From contig JAEBUN010000059.1 in assembly GCA_023014365.1 (NCBI GenBank), forward strand, positions 1-64,000: 64,000 nt of DNA, in the 5' to 3' direction. The position numbers and the translations under genes were made by a program. The DNA comes from Lepiota brunneoincarnata (Eukaryota > Basidiomycota > Agaricomycetes > Agaricales > Agaricaceae). Below, one piece after another: positions 1-11,852 of the stretch; position 1 is the first letter of the stretch, and every line of letters begins with the position of its first letter. Below the pieces are notes generated by a model. The model was not told the DNA's origin and did not search any database. It was given only the letters and a program-made list of their open reading frames with translations.

Positions 1-2
1 TC

Positions 3-2189
3 AAGGACATCCAGTCCTTCTTAGGTTTCGCCAATTTCTATCATCGCTTCATTCACGGTTACTCCAACATCGTCGTTCCGCTCACTTGCCTCACCCACAA
101 AGACATGAAATGGAATTTCACTGACAAATGTCGCGAAGCCTTCAGTTCCCTGAAAGAAGCATTCATATCCGCCCCCGTCCTCACTCCTTGGACCCCCGAC
201 GCTCAGATCATTGTTGAGACCAACGCCTCCGACTACGCCCTTGCGGCCATCCTCTCTATCATCGCCGATGATGGTGAGGTTCACCCCATTGCATTCCATT
301 CCTGCACCTTTAACATGGCCAAACTTAATTATGACACCCACGACAAGGAACTCCTGGCGATATTTGAGGCTTTCCATATCTGGCAGCACTATCTTGAGGG
401 TGCCCCTCTTACTATTGATGTAGTCACCGACCACAAGAACCTTGAGTACTTCTGCACCACCAAGATCCTTACTCGCCGCCAAGCTCGTTGGTCTGAGTTC
501 CTATCCCAATTCCACCTCGTCATCCGGTTCCGACTCGGCCGCCTCGGCACCAAGCCTGATGCCCTAACTAGATGATGGGATGTCTATCCTAAAGGGGGGA
601 ATAGCGACTATGCATCAGTCAACCTGCACAATTTCCAGCCCGTATTCACCCACGAGCAGCTTGCGGCCTCCATCCGCACCACCACTCTTTACACCCCTTC
701 CCTTCGCACCGCTGTAGTCATGGATCTCGACCAGCTACACCGCAATATCCTCACCGCTCTACCAGCAGATCCGACTGCCTCCGCCCATCTTGCTAGCCCA
801 GAAGGCCGTTGGTCAGTTAATGATAAAGGTTTCCTCCTCTTAGACGACAGAATCTACGTCCCTGACGCCAACAATCTCTGACTTTGGGTCCTCCAGTACA
901 AGCACAATCATGTCCTAGCCGGCCACTTCGGTCAGAATAAAACGCTGGAACTCATCTGGCGTGAATACACCTGGCCTAGTGTCTGCACCTTCGTCAAAGA
1001 TTTCTGTAAGTCTTGTGTCACCTGTATGAGGTCTAAACCCCAGCGCTACTGCCCCTATGGTCTCCTCAAGCAACTCCCCATCCCTGAACGCCCTTGGAAT
1101 TCAATCTCCATGGACTTCATCGAAAAACTCCCTGCCTCCTCCGGCTATGATACCATCCTAGTAATAGTCGACAGACTCACCAAGCAATCCTTATTCATCC
1201 CCACCTACGATACCATCACTTCCTCCGACCTCACCCGCCTATTCGTCCTCCATGTCCTCTCCAAGCACGGCATACCTGAACATGTTACCTCTGACCGTGG
1301 CTCCGAATTTGTCTCCCACTTCTTCCGCTCCCTAGGACAAGCCCTCGACATGAAACTACACTTCACTTCGGGCTATTATCCAGAAGGCAACGGACAGACG
1401 GAACGCACCAACCAGACCCTGGAACAATATCTCCAGGTCTATTGTAACTACCAACAGGACAATTGGTCCGAATTACTACCACTAGCTGAGTTTGCATACA
1501 ATAACGCCCCTAGTGCCACTACCGGTATCTCCCCGTTCTTCGCTAACAAAGGATACCATCCGAATATCACAGTTCACCCTGAACACGACCTCGCCTCTGC
1601 CCGGGCCCGCCATTTTGCTATTGATCTCGACAACCTACACACCACCTTGAAGTCTGAAATAGCGTTAGCCCAGCAACACTATCAGGCCTCCGCTGACGCC
1701 CACCGACTCCCTGCCCCGGACTTCAAGGTTGGACAAAAGGTATTTGTGAAAGCCCAATTCTTCTGCACCACCTGTCCTTCCAAAAAACTCTCCGAAAAGT
1801 TCCTTGGGCCTTATGAGATCATTGCACAAGCAGGTACCCATTCCTTTACACTCCGACTTCCTGATTCCATGCGTGGGGTACACCCCATCTTCCATGTTTC
1901 CATGCTTGAACTGGCTATGCCTAACACCATACCCGCCCGATCGGAACCGCCACCTGCGCTAGTTTCTATTGACGGTGAACCAGAATACGAGATCACCCGC
2001 ATCGTTGATTCGAAGATTGATTGGCGCTGTGCATGCAAGCTCCTCTATAAAGTCATCTGGTTAGGTTACGAAGATATTGAAGAAGAATCCTCATGGTTAC
2101 TGGCAACTAAGCTTGAACACGCTACTGATCTAGTAGAGGCTTTCCACTCCTCTTACCCCTCTAAGCCTGGTCCCCTCCATTCACTCTGA
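3..2189 (+). pseudogene. Gyp1 pol fragment: RT end, RNase H, integrase, chromodomain
   Basis: The reading frame runs from position 3 to 2189 and is broken by TGA at 573-575 and 879-881, both where the intact copy has CGA (Arg). It encodes the RT connection (FLGFANFY-like), an RNase H core where the catalytic ETDASDYA is ETNASDYA, the integrase HHCC finger, the DDE core (SMDFIEK, TSDRGSEF, NGQTERTN) and a C-terminal chromodomain (EYEITRIVDSK ... WLGYEDIEEESSW). The loss of the RNase H Asp and the two stops mark it as inactive. Confidence 0.92.
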
Positions 2190-2248
2190 ATCTTCTGCTG
2201 ACCACCCACCACACCAAGAAACAAAAAATATTATTGGACAAGTACAAA

Positions 2249-3339
2249 CTACCTGTCCGTATCGTTCCCAGAGGTACGGGGTGGCACCGCCATGTCCTCC
2301 ATCATACCTCGCACCTCCTCTTCCGAAATGCCCCCGATGCTCTCCGACTCTGACTCCTCCGTCTCCGTAATACCCCTACTTGGCCAGTCACCATCCACCT
2401 GCGCTTCCCAACGCCGCAGCTGTTCGTAGCGGCCAGCCATCAATTCGAACTTATCCACCCTCTCCCCCAACTGAGCGATGGCCCGTTCAAGCCGCACCTC
2501 CATGATATTCACCCACTTGAGGGTCTTCTGGTGCCCTTCCTCGATGAGTCGCTTCAGCTCTACGTGATCTTTTGGTCAGCAAACCTTGCAGCCAGAAACC
2601 CCTACTCACCTTCAAATTGGTGGTCTGGCATACCTCCAGCCCCGCTCGGCTCCATCTCTTCTTGACCCCCGCATCGTTTCTTCATTTTGCTACACCGTCG
2701 GCAACTCCTAGTGTTGCTGGGACCTTTGTCAGCATTTATCATCGTTGGAATTCTTGTAGTTACTTACCTGCTAGCAATCTTACACCGGACCTCATCCCAC
2801 TGACATCTCCAGCATGGGTTATCGCCCCCGAATACGTGTTTGTTGCCCCACTGTGGGGCCACCCTCGCCTTTCCCTTTCCCTTTCCCCTTCCCTTCGCAT
2901 CCAAATCTTTGGACTCCTCCTCCTCCTCCTCTTCGTCCCTTGCTACGTCTTTGCCCATGTAATTCAGGTCGGACTCTTCCTGGTCGATTTCCATGGGCTG
3001 CTCTGGCAGGCAGCTAGACAAAGCCATCATGGTCATCACAACGAGTTGGGCCTGGATCGCCCGACGTTTGTCCTCAGCAGCTTCCTCTTGCTACCGCCTG
3101 ATCTCTTCCGCCCGTCGCTCCCTAGCCCGCTCCTCCACTTGCCGCTGACGCAGTTCGATCATACGTCGCCGATCTTCCTCTTGATGCTCTGCTGCCAACC
3201 ACCGTTCCTCCTCTTGCCATTCCTCCTCTTCCAACCTCTCGATCTCCATCCACATCCGCTCCTCCTGCTCCGCCTTTTCCCTCAGTAACTGTACCTTGCA
3301 CTCCGCCGCAGTTGGTTGTCGAGACAATTGACTGCTCAT
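2249..3339 (-). pseudogene. Spliced antisense gene of Gyp1 (copy a), one nonsense codon
   Basis: Three exons on the strand opposite to pol: 3339-2768 (572 nt), 2716-2610 (107 nt) and 2559-2249 (311 nt). The introns are 51 and 50 nt with GTAAGT and GTGAGT donors. Joined length is 990 nt, or 329 codons plus a stop. The protein has a long Glu/Arg coiled coil, an acidic linker, a Lys/Gly basic patch, a CWRC...C cluster at the end of exon 1 and CRRCSKMKKRC in exon 2. One TAG near 3091-3093 breaks exon 1. Exon lengths of 572 and 107 nt are identical to those of the other copy. The function is not known to me; two Cys clusters and a coiled coil suggest a DNA- or RNA-binding protein. Confidence 0.72.
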
Positions 3340-3389
3340 GGTGGTAGGAAGTCAAGTTGTGTATTTTTGGACCGAGCCAGTTCACCATT

Positions 3390-3396
3390 TTTTATA
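3390..3396 (-). promoter_or_regulatory. TATA box of the antisense gene, copy a
   Basis: TATAAAA on the minus strand, about 51-57 nt upstream of the antisense ATG at 3339. The other Gyp1 copy has the same box at almost the same spacing. Confidence 0.5.
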
Positions 3397-3471
3397 CCCT
3401 GCTGGAATTTTCCGATGGGCCCTGGCCTAGGCCGCCTTGGGCCTCGAGGCTCAGTCCTAAAGGGGGGGCAC

Positions 3472-4132
3472 TGTCATATCCATGCCAACTCAGAGTCTAA
3501 TCACTTAAACTTTGGCTTCTCAATTCCACGTGTGCTCCACACAACAACCTTCTGCCCTCCAACTCGGCCCCAACTTGCTCCAACCACAACCCACTGCCCC
3601 GATCACATGACCACCTCCACACGTGCCGTGGTCACCTGACCCTCGGTGTCTCTAGTTCCAGTCTCCATTTCCCGTCCGTAGTCAAGATACGTTATCGGTC
3701 TCCATACCTGTACCGGTTTCCATTCCATTCGTAATCTGTTTGTAATCTGTTTGTAACTATATCGGCCTCTGCATTGCTCCGCACATAATCAGTACAAGTC
3801 ATAGTTTGTAAGGCCAGTAGTATATATACTGTAGGTACTTGGCTTGTACTCCTCAGTCTGATAATCGAATCGAGCAGCGGACCAGCTCCCTGTTTTCTAT
3901 CCTCTCCTCTCTTCTGCCTCGCTCTGCTCCGGCCCCGACTTCCTGAAATACGGACTAGGATAGTAGGAGGGCACAGCACATATGCTGAGGCCACAAGTCC
4001 AACCCCCTGCCCGACGTACTCCGCCTCGGTCCCGAAGTCTACGTACTGACTTCACCCTGTCCCCTGGTTACCTTATATCAAGGATACCACCCCAATCCTC
4101 CGCTTCGGTCCTGACCTGCACCAGCTCTAACA
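3472..4132 (+). repeat. Gyp1 3' LTR (copy a)
   Basis: A 661-bp LTR from TGTCATATCC to GCTCTAACA, preceded by the G-rich polypurine stretch AAAGGGGGGG. It belongs to a sub-type with CATGCCAACTCAGAG near its start, shared with the solo LTR at 38322 but different from the intact copy. Confidence 0.93.
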
Positions 4133-4398
4133 TCTCCGAGGTGTGGCTCACCCACTCCAAGGAGATCTGCATTGTCTCACAGTCTAAACCGTGGTGGGAT
4201 GATGAGTGCTCGCACACTTACGCGGTGTATTCTCAGTGTCGGGACCGGGAAGACGCTCGCACGTTTAAGTGGACCTGGAAGGCCGCCAAGTGCAAGTTCT
4301 TCGATGAGCGCATCGAGGAGATTGCTTCTACCAACAAACGCCTCTGGGACCTGATGGATTGGGTCAGGGCATGCAAGTTGCTTCCCTGCGAGGCCATC

Positions 4399-5531
4399 TT
4401 TTTTTTTTTTTTTTTTTTTTTTAAATCTCCAATTTATAATGCGGGCCGCGTAGGGAGGCCGCGTGCAGCTACTAACTATGGTACAACCCGAGCCGTAAGC
4501 TACAGGGTATCTGTACATACAACGCGTGACCGCGGATGCGGGCATGCGTTTCCCCATGCCCAGGACAAAGCCGCCCCGAATAAACGGAGGCGGGAGGACG
4601 GCTGCCGCCCAGCGCGCGGCGCGGGAACAGAACCAAAGCGCGAGGTCCCCCCCCTTATTGGGGGTTAGGGGTCAATTCCCACGTAAATCCCTACACGCCG
4701 CCCGAAGACAGCGGGGGAATAACCAACGCCCGGCCCGGACCCCACTGGGCGCCAGGCAGAGCTGCTAGCCGATACCCCCCGGGGGGGGCCCGGCCCTCTC
4801 AGCGAACGCGAACGCGGTCGGGGACGCTTCAAGGAAAGTGATGAGAGCCTCGACCGTAGCCGGGACCCCCGCCATGGAGTGCCTAGGGCAGCTCCAGAAC
4901 ACGTGCTCACGAGTTTCCTCCCGAAACCCGCAGCGACAGGAATAGCCTTCCCGTGGGAAAAAGCGCCTCCGATAGCCCCCTATCGGTGCGTGATTAAGAA
5001 TGGCACACGTCATCCGGGCCATAAGCAACACCGAATGAGCATGCGGTATCCAGGCACCACCGTAGAGATACATGGGCCGCAGGAGATGGTCATCGTCCCT
5101 GGCGAGCTGGAGGAAACCATGCCCGCGATGGTCAGGATCCTGGAACAAATTGATCCAGTGGTCCTGACACGACCGTACTTCCTCCTTACGGAGGTAGTCA
5201 AGCAAGGCCCAGGGACGAGCCCCTACCCCAACGGGAGGCAACGACCGAGCAAAGTCATGCACCTGAGTGTGGAAAGGCCACTTCGCACGCGAAGGGACCT
5301 CCCAGAAATGGACCGAGCGGGCCGGACCCCCGGCGAACCACTCGGCAAGAAGGCGGCAGACCGCCAAGGACTGACCCTGGGCGGAGTGCACTGACGGGTC
5401 CACCGCCCGCCTGGCCAAAGCCATCGAGTCGGTGAACAAGACAAGACTAGCAGCGCCCTCGACAGAAACTGCCTTGGACACCGCCAGCCGGATGGCGAAA
5501 AGCTTGGCCTCGGGGGCCGTAACCTTCCCCC
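4399..5531 (-). mobile_element. LINE A2, 5'-truncated
   Basis: It begins with T24 (the A tail on the minus strand) followed by the LINE-A 3' end. It is flanked by a 15-bp target duplication, CCCTGCGAGGCCATC at 4384-4398 and CCCTGCGAGGTCATC at 5532-5546 (one mismatch). It is truncated within the RNase H domain. Confidence 0.93.
4765..5528 (-). pseudogene. LINE A2 ORF2 C-terminus: RNase H and zinc tail
   Basis: Open frame for the C-terminal part of ORF2. It holds RNase H segments (APEAKLFAIRL with the catalytic Glu region, then VLFTDSM with the second Asp) and the terminal zinc motif CRCGFREETREHVFWSCP. It has no own start because the copy is 5'-truncated, so it is a dead fragment although its frame is clean. 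Confidence 0.85.
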
Positions 5532-8246
5532 CCCTGCGAGGTCATCTGCTATCGTGATCGCCCCTGCAATACTCTTGAGAAGCTCTGGGAAGGGCTCCAC
5601 GGTTCTTACAACACCGCCAACGACTGCCTGGTCGATGTTGGGGTTCTTGATCAGGTCAATCCGCTCCCACCGCGGGAGTGGCCAGTCTTCTCTGACCTGG
5701 AGATGCACGAGGCCTTGCGCGCATGCTCCTCTTTGTCTTTGCCTGGTCCAGACCACATCACATGGATGCACCTCAAATCCGTTCTGGCAGGCCCAATTGT
5801 TACCCATTTGGTCTGTCAGATTGCTGATGCCTGCATGGAGTGCGGGCATTGGCCTCGTCACTTTAAGGAGAGTGTGTCAGTTATCATACCAAAGCCTGGC
5901 AAGCCCTCCTATGCTACTCTGAAGGCGTTCAGACCAATCGTCCTTCTTAACACTCTCAGTAAACTTATCAAGAAAATGATCTTGCGCCACTTGCAGTTTG
6001 AGGCTGTCAAGTTTGGCGTGTTCCATCCAAACCAGTTTGGCAGTGTGATCCAGCGGTCCACTGAAGATACTGGTGCCTACCCTGTGCACCTTGTCCGTGC
6101 TGGGTGGGCCCGTGGGTTGAAGACAAGTGTTCTCGCCTTCGACATCGCACAGTTCTTCCCATCCCTGAACCATAGGATGCTTCTCATGTTTCTGGCTCGG
6201 CAGGGGTTCTCCCCCTGCATGGGCTGGTTCTTCGCTTCTTATCTCACGGGGAGGTTTACCAGCTACGCCTGGAACTCCTTCCTGTCTGAACTATTCTGGG
6301 TGGAGGTGGGGGTGGGCCAGGGGTCTGCCCTCTCACCCGTCCTGTCCGGCCTTTACCTGGCTCCAGCCATGTATATTATCAAGCGGAGGCTCCCCCAGCT
6401 GGGCCTCTCCCTCCTGTCTTACGTTGACGATGGTACCATTGTGGCACAGGCCTGGGACCTGGACGCTAACTGCGTCCTGCTCCACAGATCTTACGAGGTT
6501 GTCTATGACACCTTCACCCGATTCGCACTAGTCATGGAGCACGACAAGTCCAAACTGTTGCATTGCTCACAGGATCGTTCCGGTGAGAACCCCCCGGTGG
6601 ACTTGGGGTTTCCCCCATTCACTGGCACTACCCCTCTTCAGCCCAAGACCTATTGGCGGTATCTGGGCTTCTATTTCGATTGTGCCCTTACGTTTAAGGA
6701 ACATGTTCGGTTCTACTCTACTAAAGCTATTTCCACAGTCAAGGCCATGGGGATGCTTGGTAACTCCATCCGGGGGCTTCTGCCAGACCAGAAGCGCCTC
6801 CTCTATCGGTCATGCGTGGTTCCTATAGCCACGTACGGCTTTTGCTTGTGGTATTACCAGGGTGCCAGGTGTAAGGGTGCTTTGGACCACCTTTGCTGGA
6901 TGCAGCATTGGGCTGCACTCTGGATCACCGGCGCTTTTAGGACATCTCCTGATGGGGGGGTTGGAGCCATTACAGGCCTGATCCCCATCCATCTTCATCT
7001 CCAGAAGCTTCATAACCGTGCCAAGCTGCGGTACACCACGCTTGCTTCAGGCCATCCCGTTTGTGCCCTCCTTGGCTGGGGCTACAGTGGTGATCTCCAG
7101 TCTCATATCCGGTCCATAGCCAGGCTCCCTCCCTGTAAGTTGATCAAGGTGAAAGGGCCTGTTGTTGATGCTAACCAGCATCTTGCCGCCCTCACCGGGC
7201 CTTTCAATGCCATTGCGCCGGAGGCTTAGCTGGGGCGCCGTCTCTTGGATGTGTACCCGGGCCGGGTCCACTTCCACTCATACAACCGGGGGGCAGAGGA
7301 CGCCCTTGTGGCCCATGTTGCAGCTCTCAACCGGGTTTTGGCCCGGGCGCAGACTGATCCAGGGGTTCTGGTGGCAGCAATGGACACGAGTCTGCCACCC
7401 CGCCGGGTCCACCAAGCGGTTTTGGCCACCCAAGTTTTCCAGGGGCTGGGCTGCATCCATGCGGTCCAGCTTCCAGGGGGGAGGGTTACAGCTCCCGAGG
7501 CTGAGCTTTTCGCCATCCGACTGGCAGTGTCCAAGGCAGTTTCTATCGAGGGCACTGCTGGTCTTGTCCTGTTCACTGACTCAATGGCCTTGGCCAGGCG
7601 GGTGGTGGACCCTTCGGTGCACTCTGCCCAGGGTCATTCCTTGGCGGTTTGTTGCCTTCTTGCCGAGTGGTTTGCCGGGGGTCCGGCCTGCTTGGTCCAT
7701 TTCTGGGAGGTCCCTTCGCGTGCGAAGTGGCCTTTCCATACTCAGGTTCACGACTTCACGAGGTCGTTGCCTCCTGTTGGGGTAGGGGCTTGTCCCTGGG
7801 CCTCGCTCGACTACCTCCGCAAGGAGGAAGTACAGTCATGTCAGGACCACTGGATTGATTCGTTCCAGGATCCTGACCATCGCGGGCATGGTTTTCCCTA
7901 GCTCACCAGGGACAATGATCGCCCCCTGTGGCCCACGTATCTCCACGGTGGGGCCTGGATCCCGCATGCTCACTCGGTGTCTTTGATGGCCCGGATGATG
8001 CGTGCTATTCTTAACCATGCACCAATAGGGAGCTATTGGAGGCGCTTTTTCCCATGGGAAGATTACTTCTGTTGCTGCGGGTTTCAGGAGGAGACTCGTG
8101 AGCACGTGTTTCGGAGTTGCCCTAGGCACTCCATGGTGGGGGTCCTGGCTACGGTCAAGGCTCTCATCGCTTTCCTCAAGGTGTCCCTGATGGCGTTCAC
8201 GTTCGCTGAGAGGGCTGGGCCCCCCCCAGGGGGTATTGGCCAGTAG
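5532..8246 (+). pseudogene. LINE A1 ORF2: RT, RNase H, zinc tail, with nonsense codons
   Basis: Reverse transcriptase of the LINE type: FRPIVLLNTL, VLAFDIAQFFPSLNH, GVGQGSALSP and the catalytic box YVDDGT near 6420. The RT frame 5703-7229 ends in TAG where sister copies read Trp (EAW). RNase H follows at 7245-7901 and ends in a TAG that replaces CAG. The zinc motif CCCGFQEETREHVFRSCP lies near 8070-8120. All domains are in order, so only point mutations separate it from an open frame. Confidence 0.9.
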
Positions 8247-8605
8247 CTCTGCCTAGCGCCTGGTTGGGTCCAGACCAGGGCATTGGTTATTCCTCTGCCG
8301 CCTTTGGGTGGCGTGTAGGGATTTACATGGGAATTGACCCCTAACCCCCAGTAAGGGGGGGGACCTCGCCTTGGTTTGGCTCTCATGCCGCGCGCTGGGC
8401 AGTAGCTGCCTTCTCACCTCCATTCACTCGGGGGGGCTTTGTCCTGGGCATGGGGAAATGCATGCCCGCATCCGTGGTCACACGTTGTATGTACAGATAC
8501 CCTGTAGCTTACGGCTTGGGTTGTACCGTAGTTAGTAGCTGCATGCGGCCTCCCTATGCGGCCTGCGTTATAAATTGGAGATTTAAAAAAAAAAAAAAAA
8601 AAAAA
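8247..8605 (+). other. LINE A1 3' UTR and A tail
   Basis: Contains the conserved LINE-A 3' UTR module: a GGTTATTCC/GTGTAGGGATTTAC element, a C-run/G-run hairpin before GGACCTCG, a GGGCATG...CATGCCC hairpin near 8446-8467, and the terminal TTATAAATTGGAGATTT plus A21. Confidence 0.8.
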
Positions 8606-9559
8606 GAAAGCAATGAGGGCCTCGGCCATAGCTGGGACCCCCACCATGGAGTGCCTAGGGCAACTCCAGAACACATGCTTGCAGGTCTCCTCCTGAAACC
8701 TGCAGCGACAGGAATAATCTTCCTGTGGGAAAAGATGCCTCTGATAGCTCCCTATTGGCGCATGGTTAAGAATAGCACATTTGGCACGATCACAGAACTT
8801 CCGGAAATGAAGATAAATGGAGATCAGGCCAGCAATGGCCCCAACCCCCCCATCGGGCGATGTCCTAAAGGCACTGGTGATCCAGAATGCAGTCCAATGC
8901 TGCATCCGGTGAAGGTGGTCCAGAGTGCCCTTACACCTGGCGCCCCAGTAATACCACAAGCGAAAGCCATACGTGGCAATAGGAACCACACACGACCAAT
9001 ATAGAAGGCGCTTCTGGTCTGGCAGAAGCCCCCGGACAGAATTACCAAGCATTCCCATAGCCTTGATCATGGAAATAGCCTTGGTAGAGTAGAATTGAAC
9101 ATGCTCCCTAAACATAAGGGCACAATTGAAATAGAAACCCAAGTACCTCCAATAGGTCTTGGGCCGAAGGGGGGTAGTGCCAGTGAATGGGGGAAACCCC
9201 AAGTCCACTAGGGGATTCTTACCGGAACAATCCTGTGAGAAATGGAAGAGCTTGGACTTGTCGTGCTCCATGACAAGTGCGAACCGAGTAAAGGTGTCAT
9301 GGACAACCTCATAAGATCTGTGGAGCAGGATGCAGTTAGTGTCCAGGTCCCAGGCCTGTGCCATGATGGTACCATTGTCAACATAAGACAGGAGTGAGAG
9401 GCCCGGTTGAGGGAGCCTGCGCTTGATAATATACATGGCGGGGGCCAGATAGAGGCTAGACAGGATGGGTGAGAGGGCAGACCCCTGGCCCACCCCCACC
9501 TCCGCCCGGAACGGTTCAGACAGGAAGGAGTTCCAGGCATAGCTGGTAAACCTTCCTGT
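8606..9559 (-). pseudogene. LINE A3 ORF2: RT palm/thumb fused to zinc tail
   Basis: Minus-strand frame from GRFTSYAWNSF through GVGQGSALSP and a catalytic box read as YVDN instead of YVDD, so the second active-site Asp is lost. Near 8781 the frame jumps from the RT C-terminus to the CAILNHAPIG segment ahead of the zinc motif CRCRFQEETCKHVFWSCP. The long frame at 8414-9592 continues by chance into A1's antisense UTR. Confidence 0.8.
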
Positions 9560-10208
9560 TGTCATATCCATGCCAACTATAAGTCTAATCACTTAAACTT
9601 CGGCTTCTCGACTCCACGTGTGTTCCACACAACAACCCTCTGCCCTCCGACTCGGCCCCGACTCACTCCGACCGCAACCCACTGCCCCGATCACGCGACC
9701 ACCTCCACACGTGCCGTGGTCACCTGAACCTCGCTGTCTCTATTTCCCCGTCTCCATTTCCCGTCCGTAGTCAAGATACGTTACCAGTCTCCATACCCGT
9801 ACCGGTCTCCATTTCGTTTGTAATCCGTTTGTAACCATATGGGTCTCTGCTTCACTCCGCACATAGTCAGTACGAGTCATAGTTCGTAAGGCCAGTAGTA
9901 TATATACCGTAGGTACTTGGCTTGTACTCCTCAGTCTGATAATCGAATCGAGCAGCGGACCAGTCCCCTGTTCCCTATCCTCCTCTCTCTCTGCCTCGCT
10001 CCGCTTCGGCCCCGACTTCCTGAAATACGGACTCGGACAGTAGGAGGGCACAGCACATAAGCTGAGGCCGCAAGTCCACTCTCCGCCCGAAGTACTCCGC
10101 CTCGGTTCCGCCGTCTACGTACTGACGTCGTCCCGTCCCCCGGTTACCTTATACCAAGGATACCACCCCGACCCTCCGCTTCGGTTCCGACCCGCACCGG
10201 CTCTAACA
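9560..10208 (+). repeat. Solo LTR of Gyp1
   Basis: A 649-bp LTR from TGTCATATCC to CTCTAACA, flanked by the 5-bp duplication CCTGT (9555-9559 and 10209-10213). The LINE A3 sequence resumes in register on both sides. No internal region is left, as expected after LTR-LTR recombination. Confidence 0.95.
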
Positions 10209-10213
10209 CCTGT

Positions 10214-11050
10214 GAGATATGAAGCGAAGAACCTGCTGACGCAAGGGGAGAACCCCTGCTGGGCAAGAATTGCAAAAAGCATCCCATGGTTCAGGGATGG
10301 GAAGAACTGTGTGATGTCGAAGGCGAGAACACTCATCTTCAACCCATGGGCCCACCTGGCACGAACCAAGTGCACAAGGTAGGCACCAGCATCTTTGGTG
10401 GACTGCTGGATCACACTGCTGAACTGGTTCGGATAGAACACACCAAACTTGACAGCCTCAAACTGCAAGCGGCGCAAGATCATTTTCTCGATAAGCTTAC
10501 CAAGCATGTTAAGAAGGACGATCGGTCTGAATGCCTTCAGAGTGGCATAGGAGGGCTTGCCAGGCTTTGGTATGACAACCAACATGCTCTCCTTAAAGTA
10601 ACAAGGCCAATGCCCATACTCCGTGCAGGCATTGGTGATCCGGCAGACCAAATGGGTAACCGTTGGGCCCACCAGAACAGACTTGAGGTGCGTCCACATG
10701 ATGTGGTCCAGACTGGGCAAAGATAAGGAGGAGCATGCGCGTAAAGCCTTGTGCATCTCCAAATCAGAGAAGACCGGCCACTCCCGCAGTGGGAGTGGAT
10801 CGATCTGATCAAGAACCCTGACATCGACCAGACAATCGTTGGCAGCATTGTAAGAGCCATGGAGCCCTTCCCAGAGCTCCTTGAGAGTATTGCAGGGGTA
10901 ATTGCGATAGTGGATCGCCTCACAGGGAGGCAACTTGCATGCCCTGACCCAATCCATCAGGTCCCAGGGGTGCTTGTTAGTAGAAGCAATCTCTTCAATG
11001 CGCTCATCGAAGAACCTGTGCTTGGCGGCCTTCCAGGTCCGCTTAAACAT
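10214..11050 (-). pseudogene. LINE A3 ORF2: linker and RT fingers/palm
   Basis: Continues A3 upstream of the solo LTR. It encodes TWKAAKHRFFDERIEEIAST, PSLDHIMWTHLKS, FRPIVLLNMLGKLIEKMI and VLAFDITQFFPSLNHGML, the RT segments before the catalytic YxDD box. The frame is continuous to 11050; a TAG separates it from the endonuclease. Confidence 0.85.
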
Positions 11051-11128
11051 GTGAGCGTCCTCCTGGTCCCAGGACCAAGAATACGCTGCATAAGTGCATG
11101 AGCACTCATCATCCCACCACGGTTTAGA

Positions 11129-11852
11129 CTATGAGATAACGCAGATCTCCTTGGAGTGGGCAAGCCATGTCCTAGAGAAGACCACAGAGATAGCCAGGGC
11201 TACCTCATCAATCCTGCTGGATAAGCCCAGGTCCGGGAAATCCAGACCCATGAGCCCCATCAAGACCTCAGCCAGGAACTTGGCCTCCTTGTCCGAGCCC
11301 CGCTTCAGCGAGCACCTGGGCACAGCCTCCTCGAAGGCCTCTAGAGGGACAGTGATCCAAAGGGGGCAATGGTCAGATTGACCCCGCAGATCGGGACACT
11401 GCGTGGGAAGCAGCAGATGGCCTACAGCCGCCCTCGCAAACCCGAGGTTAATCATGGTAGAAGCAAGCCCCTCCTCAAAGGGGAAGTGCGTGGGGCCCAG
11501 GTTCTCAGGGAGTGAGAGATCCAGGCCTAACAAGTCTGCCATTTCCAGCAGGGAGGCAGTGGCAGCGGGATTGTGGGGGGCCCAAGGGTCCCACTGCCAT
11601 GAGCGGCAGTTAAAGTCCCCCAACATGAGGGCACACTGCAGGAGAGAGTCAACCGCATCTTCCAGATAGTGGATGCCCAACTGCCTGTCATCCGAGTAGA
11701 CATTGAGAAAGTACATGGCCTCCCCATGCAAGAACATGGAGATGGCCATGACGTCATGATGATCGATGACATCACGTCGAAGTGAGGGTCAGAGCCGCAT
11801 CATCTGATTATGTACATATGCCATAACCTGAGGAGGTTGATCTGGGGAAGAA
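11129..11852 (-). pseudogene. LINE A3 apurinic-type endonuclease domain
   Basis: Endonuclease/exonuclease/phosphatase fold of LINE ORF2, with MLGDFNCRSWQWDPWAPHN (GDFN catalytic motif), LGFARAA and QSDHCPLWITVP (SDHxP motif). It nicks target DNA to start target-primed reverse transcription. The N-terminus is missing because A3 stops near 11852. Confidence 0.85.

Larger units (their letters stand above)
1..4132 (+). mobile_element. Gyp1 Ty3/gypsy chromovirus, 3' part (copy a), runs off the left edge
   Basis: This is the 3' half of an element nearly colinear with the complete Gyp1 at 51859-59733: RT end, RNase H, integrase, chromodomain, an antisense gene region and a 3' LTR. Its right edge abuts LINE A1 at TCTCC (4133-4137), which fits a 5-bp target duplication whose partner lies left of the window. 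The pol frame is closed only by CGA-to-TGA type stops, and the antisense gene by one TAG, so it is a decayed copy. Confidence 0.93.
4133..8605 (+). mobile_element. LINE A1, 3' part, interrupted by A2
   Basis: Non-LTR retrotransposon fragment in two pieces (4133-4398 and 5532-8605) separated by LINE A2. It starts inside the linker after the endonuclease, because Gyp1 copy a inserted there, and ends with a 3' UTR and an A tail (8585-8605). The rest of its 5' part must lie left of the window. Confidence 0.9.
8606..11852 (-). mobile_element. LINE A3, 5'-truncated, split by a solo LTR
   Basis: Two pieces on the minus strand: 8606-9559 and 10209-11852. In LINE sense it runs from the endonuclease through RT to the zinc tail, with an internal deletion near 8781 that joins the RT C-terminus directly to the zinc domain, losing RNase H. 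Its 3' end is cut off by the A tail of A1, so A1 appears to have inserted into it. The 5' edge at about 11852 stops in the endonuclease sequence. Confidence 0.86.

Noticed and set aside
2572..3288. Plus-strand 238-codon Leu/Pro-rich frame
   Set aside because: Shadow of the antisense coiled-coil gene. The same holds for 58290-58919.
8414..9592. 392-codon minus frame treated as one gene
   Set aside because: It mixes A3 ORF2 with the antisense of the A1 3' UTR and a few bases of the solo LTR.
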